From: Aquilaria yunnanensis
Lineage: Eukaryota; Streptophyta; Magnoliopsida; Malvales; Thymelaeaceae
Direction of reading: 5' to 3'
Length of the DNA stretch: 64,000 bases
Assembly (NCBI GenBank): GCA_039654915.1
Contig: CM077596.1
Span: forward strand, 682,001-746,000
Part shown: positions 61,101 through 64,000 of the stretch, one piece after another
Layout: each line of letters begins with the position of its first letter
How positions within the stretch are numbered: position 1 is the first letter of the stretch
The notes under the pieces: model-generated
Told to the model about the DNA's origin: nothing
The model's input: only the letters and a program-made list of their open reading frames with translations
Database searches by the model: none
Translations under genes and position numbers: made by a program

Positions 61101-63634
61101 GTTTGCTAGGTCGAGAGAAGGCATTTTTGTAAATCAGAAGAAGTATATCCTTGACCTGCTGAATGAGACAGGTATGCTAGGGTGTTAGCCCACTGAAACA
61201 CCTATAGAACCTAATGTGAAATTACAGCCTGCAGAAACTGAGAATGTGAAGGACAGGGAGCGTTATTAGAGACTCGTTGGGAGATTGATTTATCTATCCC
61301 ATACACGCCCAGACATATCCTTCTCTGTTAGTATGGTCAGCCAGTTTATGCATGCCCCAGGACCAGCACACTTCGAATCTATCTACAGAATTTTAAGGTA
61401 TCTAAAAGGGACACCAGGTAAAGGCCTACTGCTTAAGCCACAAGGACACTTGCAGATTGAAGCCTACACAGATGCAGATTGGGCTAGGAGCTTGGTAGAC
61501 CGAAGATCCACTTCTGGATACTGTTCATTTGTAGGGGGTAACTTAGTCACATGGAGAAGCAAGAAACAGAACATGGTGGCTAGGAGCAGCGCTGAGGCTG
61601 AATTTAGAGCTGTAGCTCATGGTATTTGCGAGATCATGTGGATTAGAAGGCTGTTGGAAGAGTTAAAGGTGACAGAGTCATCTCCTATGAAGTTGTACTG
61701 TGACAACAAGGCAGCAATCTCAATAGCACACAATCCAGTCCTTCATGACCGCACAAAACATGTGGAGGTTGACAAGCATTTCATCAAGGAGAAGATAGAT
61801 AATGGACTGGTTCATATGGAACACATACCTACAGGAGAACAGGTGGCTGATATCTTTACCAAGGGACTACACACAAAACAGTTTGATTTTCTAGTTGGCA
61901 AGCTGGCTATGGAAAATATCTTTAAACCAGCTTGAGGGGGAGTGTTAGAAAATCGGAAACAATATGTGCTATAATTGTATATTAGCTGTAAATTAGTCAT
62001 TAGCTGTAACTTACCTATTTAGAGGTAAATTTGTGCAGTTTAGGAAAGTGCTACCTAGGAATTATTCTTTCTTTAAATCAGTGATTTAGTTTCCTGATTT
62101 ATTATGAGCTGTAAATCACTATAAAAGATCAATCTCAATGACAGAAGAATTTTTTCTGTGCAAACCTATTTTACAAGTCTTAGAATAGCTTAAATCCAGC
62201 CTATCAACCCAGAGAAGCAGAAAACATAGTGTTAGTGCTTATTAACTAAATCATGAGTCTATTAGACAAAGTGAACAGCCATATTTGGTCCCTAAATACG
62301 TGATACTCCTCTCCTTGCATCCTCATCTGAGTCATTAATCCCAACTACATTGGGGTCAGTGCCATAAAGTTAATAGTGTCGATTAACTGTTTAAAGTTAG
62401 CTTACACTACAAAATCCCGTAAGAGCAAGGAAATAAAGTTTACACCCGATGCCCTTCTTGGCCCAACCCTCTCACGAGGGAATAAATAATAACAAGACCC
62501 TTCACAAGAGAATCTTAGTTTTTTCCTGTATTCTGAGTTCATAAACCTCAAAGTAAACCAATAGCCATTCTTCCCCGTAGAAAACAGTTCCATGTAATGA
62601 AGCCACCCGCAAAGCAGAAAAAACAAATTAGAATCTTTTCAGCTAGTAAAGCACATTACAACAATATCTCTAAGTTAACATGCAAAACTTATAGGTAACG
62701 AATCCTCATGTTCATAAGATCTACCCATTACAAGCTATTGCTACTCAGAGGAAGGTCCCTCACGTTCATAAGATCTACTCATTACAAGCGATTGCTACTC
62801 AGAGGGGGCAAAACTGACAATTCAGCTGCTAACAGTGAATTTGGAAAATAACCCAGTACTTACTTTCAAATGACCAAGACTAGTGAGAACTATGAATGGG
62901 AATGAATTGTTCATTATCCATTTAAAAGTTAGACACTAATGAGTTGGTTAAGGATCATATGTTCATCTGATTTCACCCAAAAAAATTTAACTGGTATTCA
63001 AAAAGTAGATGAAATTAGACTTCTAGAATCAGTACATCCTGACCAGGGAGGTGCCAAAAACCAGAAAACAATAAAAGCACCAAAGCAAAGTCAGCTGCTC
63101 GTATAACTTTCATTCTCACCAACATTCTATTCACACTAAATTTACCATTCCAGTTACCACATTTAAGAAAGTTTTGGATTGCCTCGTATTTCACCACTTT
63201 GTAACCCAGGATTTCTGATTAATTTTGTAAGCTAATAAAAATAAAAACCATCCTCCATCACATCCCTACCACAATCCCGTTCAGCTTTTGGGAGGTACAC
63301 AAAATTGGTTCTCCATACTAAATTTGGATTAACAAAGTTGAAGCTCAAATTGAACAAAATCAATTCTAAAACCCCAAAAACCAAACTGGAAACAGCAACC
63401 ACCCATGGCCAGTCACTTCATGGTCAACTAAACAGAACCAAATGTCCGTACCAACGATCATGGTCAGCTAGAAAATTTCCTCTAACCTCACCAAACAGGT
63501 AAATCAAATATTTCAAGGCCTCGGATCACAACTTAACACGAACAACAAGAAACCGAAACAAGCTAACAAAATGCAGAAAGAGCCGCCGGAAACAGAGGAT
63601 CCACACCTTCGGCGGCTTTAAGCCACGACGCCAT
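46130..63634 (-). CDS. GC1: Golgin candidate 1 (golgin-84-like Golgi tether)
   Basis: C-terminally anchored coiled-coil protein of Golgi membranes. Exons in gene order: 63634-63607, 56347-56267, 55821-55772, 55672-55013, 54923-54861, 54229-54152, 53940-53737, 53000-52944, 52841-52767, 52695-52624, 52151-52089, 51999-51901, 51566-51495, 51386-51318, 49545-49498, 49405-49310, 47400-47324, 46643-46598, 46510-46418, 46333-46289, 46192-46130. The join is 2,139 nt without internal stops (712 aa; Arabidopsis GC1 is about this size). It opens MASWLKAAE-DLFEVVDRRAK as in GC1. Residues 54-273 are Ser/Asp/Glu-rich and little structured. Residues 274 to about 640 are heptad-rich coiled coil (MESIMRNREL, YYKQTQLENMASEKAAAEF). 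Then come LLDTGAVRATRFLWRYPTAR and a transmembrane helix at about 671-688. Most exons are phase 0. All introns are GT-AG except intron 13, which has a GC donor (51494-51493). Intron 1 (7.3 kb) contains a copia element. Confidence 0.95.
47520..49165. repeat. Copy 2 of the unclassified repeat family, in golgin intron 16
   Basis: It shares its last 100 or so bases (GGGTTATATATAGGGAATTA, AGTATGTCTAATGAG, AATATAATAACTATTA) with 5600-7110. Parts in order: a GC-rich block of GAGGCGAGG/GGCGCAAGG-type repeats (47640-47960), an AT-rich block with many TTTAGACATTTT words (48045-48600), and a block of GAGATCCGGCGGGTGA-type repeats (48640-48960). The long minus-strand open frames here (for example 47908-47522 and 49034-48585) come from these low-complexity repeats and are not credible genes. 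The element lies between golgin exons at 49310 and 47400. Confidence 0.6.
48640..48960. repeat. Degenerate GAGATCCGGCGGGTGA tandem array
   Basis: Units of about 20-25 bases built on GACGAGATCCGGCGGGTGAC recur more than ten times with substitutions (GATCTGGTGGGTGATGAT, GATTCGGCGGGTGATCAAC and so on). It is part of the repeat copy at 47520-49165. Confidence 0.85.
49546..51317 (-). other. Golgin intron 14
   Basis: A 1.8 kb intron. It holds a 21-base A run at 50765-50785 flanked by two copies of AAACTTTTCTTCTCA, and a two-copy 66-bp tandem repeat at 51087-51218. No coding sequence seen. Confidence 0.6.
51087..51218. repeat. Two-copy 66-bp tandem repeat
   Basis: ACTTGCAGTTCTTTGGTGAC and ACTTGCATCTCTCTAGTGAA start the two units. 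Both continue with AACAATAAATGAAGCTATGT and TCTTTT. It lies in golgin intron 14. Confidence 0.8.
51803..51920. repeat. 61-bp duplication copying the golgin exon 12 splice donor
   Basis: AGTATAGCGTCAATAAGTAC next to CTGGATCATTTGATTTG (exon 12 end and its donor) is repeated 61 bases into the intron as AGTATAGCGTAAATAAGCAC and CTGGATCATATGATTTG. On the minus strand the true donor reads CAG|GTACTT and the copy CAG|GTGCTT. Confidence 0.85.
52220..52244. repeat. (TC)n microsatellite
   Basis: An uninterrupted dinucleotide run of about twelve TC units, in a golgin intron between exons 10 and 11. Confidence 0.95.
56348..57150 (-). other. Golgin intron 1, part distal to the copia element
   Basis: Intronic sequence between exon 2 and the retrotransposon. 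Open frames of 60-99 codons here (for example 56769-57068 on +) show no family likeness. No RNA gene seen. Confidence 0.55.
57151..57386 (+). repeat. 5' LTR of copia element 2
   Basis: A 236 bp LTR from TGTTTGAAAATTGG to CCTATTTTACAAGT, with CTATAAAAGATCAATC as promoter core. The end is fixed by the abutting primer site and the target duplication. Confidence 0.92.
57387..57399 (+). other. Primer-binding site of copia element 2
   Basis: TGGTATCAGAGCC immediately after the LTR, matching the 3' end of plant initiator tRNA-Met. Confidence 0.92.
57464..58506 (+). pseudogene. Copia gag, disrupted
   Basis: Capsid-type gag with NFLRWSQSVRMFIRGRGKIG, WLVNSMEEDISSNYMCYPTA and RIFKFLARLAVEFDEVRGRI, the usual UBN2/retrotran_gag features, then a CCHC zinc knuckle CDFCNKPHHTRETC (about 58279-58320). 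A stop soon after the first ATG, and a frame change between the open pieces 57596-57940 and 58021-58506, interrupt it. Confidence 0.88.
58475..61935 (+). pseudogene. Copia pol (PR-IN-RT-RH), interrupted by stops
   Basis: Protease with WIIDLGASDHMTNS (58540s). Gag-pre-integrase has WHYRLGHPSFSYL and CLMAKGQRKS. The integrase core (about 59140-59600) has FHSDVWGPS, FIDDHTRLCWVY, RSDNGTEYF and TPEQNGIAERKNKHLLE. RT (60394-61188) has KWVITIKSKADGNVERYKAR, LDVKNAFLNGDLEEEVYM, SLYGLKQSPRAWF and the active site YVDDIVLTGDD. RNase H (61285-61935) has [32 protein letters not shown] and LYCDNKAAISIA. From 58858 to 61935 everything lies in one frame, broken only by stop codons at 59755, 60298, 61186 and 61267. 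The protease part is in another frame, so there is also a frame change near 58840. Confidence 0.93.
61931..61942 (+). other. Polypurine tract of copia element 2
   Basis: CTTGAGGGGGAG directly before the 3' LTR, the expected plus-strand primer. Confidence 0.85.
61943..62178 (+). repeat. 3' LTR of copia element 2
   Basis: A 236 bp copy of the 5' LTR from TGTTAGAAAATCGG to CCTATTTTACAAGT, with six substitutions. Confidence 0.94.
62184..63606 (-). other. Golgin intron 1, part proximal to exon 1
   Basis: Intronic sequence. It contains a two-copy 54-bp tandem repeat at 62706-62812 and a short ATCCCAACTACATTGGGGTC stretch of dispersed-repeat type near 62340. No gene seen. Confidence 0.55.
62706..62812. 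repeat. Two-copy 54-bp tandem repeat
   Basis: TCATGTTCATAAGATCTACC and TCACGTTCATAAGATCTACT start the two units. Both continue CATTACAAGC(T/G)ATTGCTACTC and AGAGG. Confidence 0.93.
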
Positions 63635-64000
63635 TGGCTGTGAATGTCGAAGAATCTGTGGCCCTAGATGAAGATCTGTCCAGCTTCCATTCGAACTCGC
63701 CAACTCGGGGAGATTAATAAGAGCAGATAAGATGGATTGCTGATTGATCGATTCTCTGAAAGTAATTAACAAGAGGACGTTGGCTCCTAACAGAATGGAA
63801 ATGCTGATGTCTCGTATTTGTTCTTGAGAGATCTTTCAGATGCCGTTTGAGCTCTTAAGCCTTTGTTTTTTTTTTTAACAAATAAAAAAAACTCTTTTCT
63901 ATTTCCTTTTTCCTAATTATTGTTGTTTTTTTAATATTATTTCATGACGGAGCGCTGCTACGCCTATTCATATACTAAAAATGATATAGTGAACATATGT
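63635..64000 (-). promoter_or_regulatory. Golgin 5' UTR and promoter
   Basis: The GC-richer part to about 63850 is probably 5' UTR. Beyond it is AT-rich promoter sequence with no clear TATA box in the window. No divergent gene is visible up to the window edge. Confidence 0.5.

Larger units (their letters stand above)
57151..62178 (+). mobile_element. Ty1-copia LTR retrotransposon, young, in golgin intron 1
   Basis: A 5,028 bp element flanked by a perfect 5-bp target duplication CTTAG (57146-57150 and 62179-62183). The LTRs are both 236 bp and differ at 6 sites, with no indels. A tRNA-Met primer site, gag, protease, integrase, RT, RNase H and polypurine tract follow in copia order. The element is antisense to the golgin gene and lies wholly within intron 1. 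Nonsense codons and at least two frame changes make this copy unable to encode its own proteins. Confidence 0.96.

Overview
This is a gene-poor, repeat-rich stretch of plant nuclear DNA, most likely from a eudicot. It has spliceosomal GT-AG introns of up to about 7 kb, plant-type gene families, Ty1-copia LTR retrotransposons primed by initiator tRNA-Met, and many AT-rich non-autonomous Mutator-like, hAT-like and Stowaway elements. Nothing prokaryotic, organellar or CRISPR-like is present. The species cannot be fixed from the sequence alone.

Four real genes are visible. (1) The 3' end of a 2-oxoglutarate/Fe(II) dioxygenase on + (four exons, 72-1926). (2) A complete RNA-dependent RNA polymerase of the RDR3/4/5 (gamma) clade on - (18 exons, 26420 down to 10667). 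The spliced CDS is 2,931 nt (976 aa) and all junctions stay in frame. (3) A single-exon U2AF35 splicing-factor gene on + (44269-45099, 276 aa). (4) A complete golgin candidate 1 (golgin-84-like) gene on - (21 exons, 63634 down to 46130). Its CDS is 2,139 nt (712 aa), all junctions are in frame, and one intron has a GC donor. The genes serve separate processes (small-molecule oxidation, RNA silencing, pre-mRNA splicing, Golgi tethering) and do not form a cluster. The dioxygenase and RDR genes converge, and U2AF35 and golgin converge tail-to-tail with about 1 kb between them.

The rest is mostly transposable elements. Two copia elements sit inside host introns, both antisense to the host gene: an older one in RDR intron 8 (16968-21843) and a young one in golgin intron 1 (57151-62178, LTRs differing at 6 of 236 sites). 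Between the RDR and U2AF35 genes (26.5-44.2 kb) lies a run of Mutator-like elements, several with perfect 9-10 bp target duplications. Two of them carry pieces of host genes: a ZF-HD zinc-finger fragment (34636-35986) and a BAHD acyltransferase C-terminal fragment (33195-34617). These behave as Pack-MULEs. Two inverted copies of a 1.4-1.5 kb hAT-like element lie at 8565-10047 and 37070-40527. The second is split by a roughly 2 kb solo LTR whose empty site can be read from the first copy.

I found no convincing new multi-gene system. The most notable items are the two adjacent gene-capturing MULEs, the DYDGD active-site variant of the RDR, the GC-AG intron of the golgin gene with a nearby duplicated splice-donor segment, and a repeat family (about 5.6-7.1 kb and 47.5-49.2 kb) that I could not classify.
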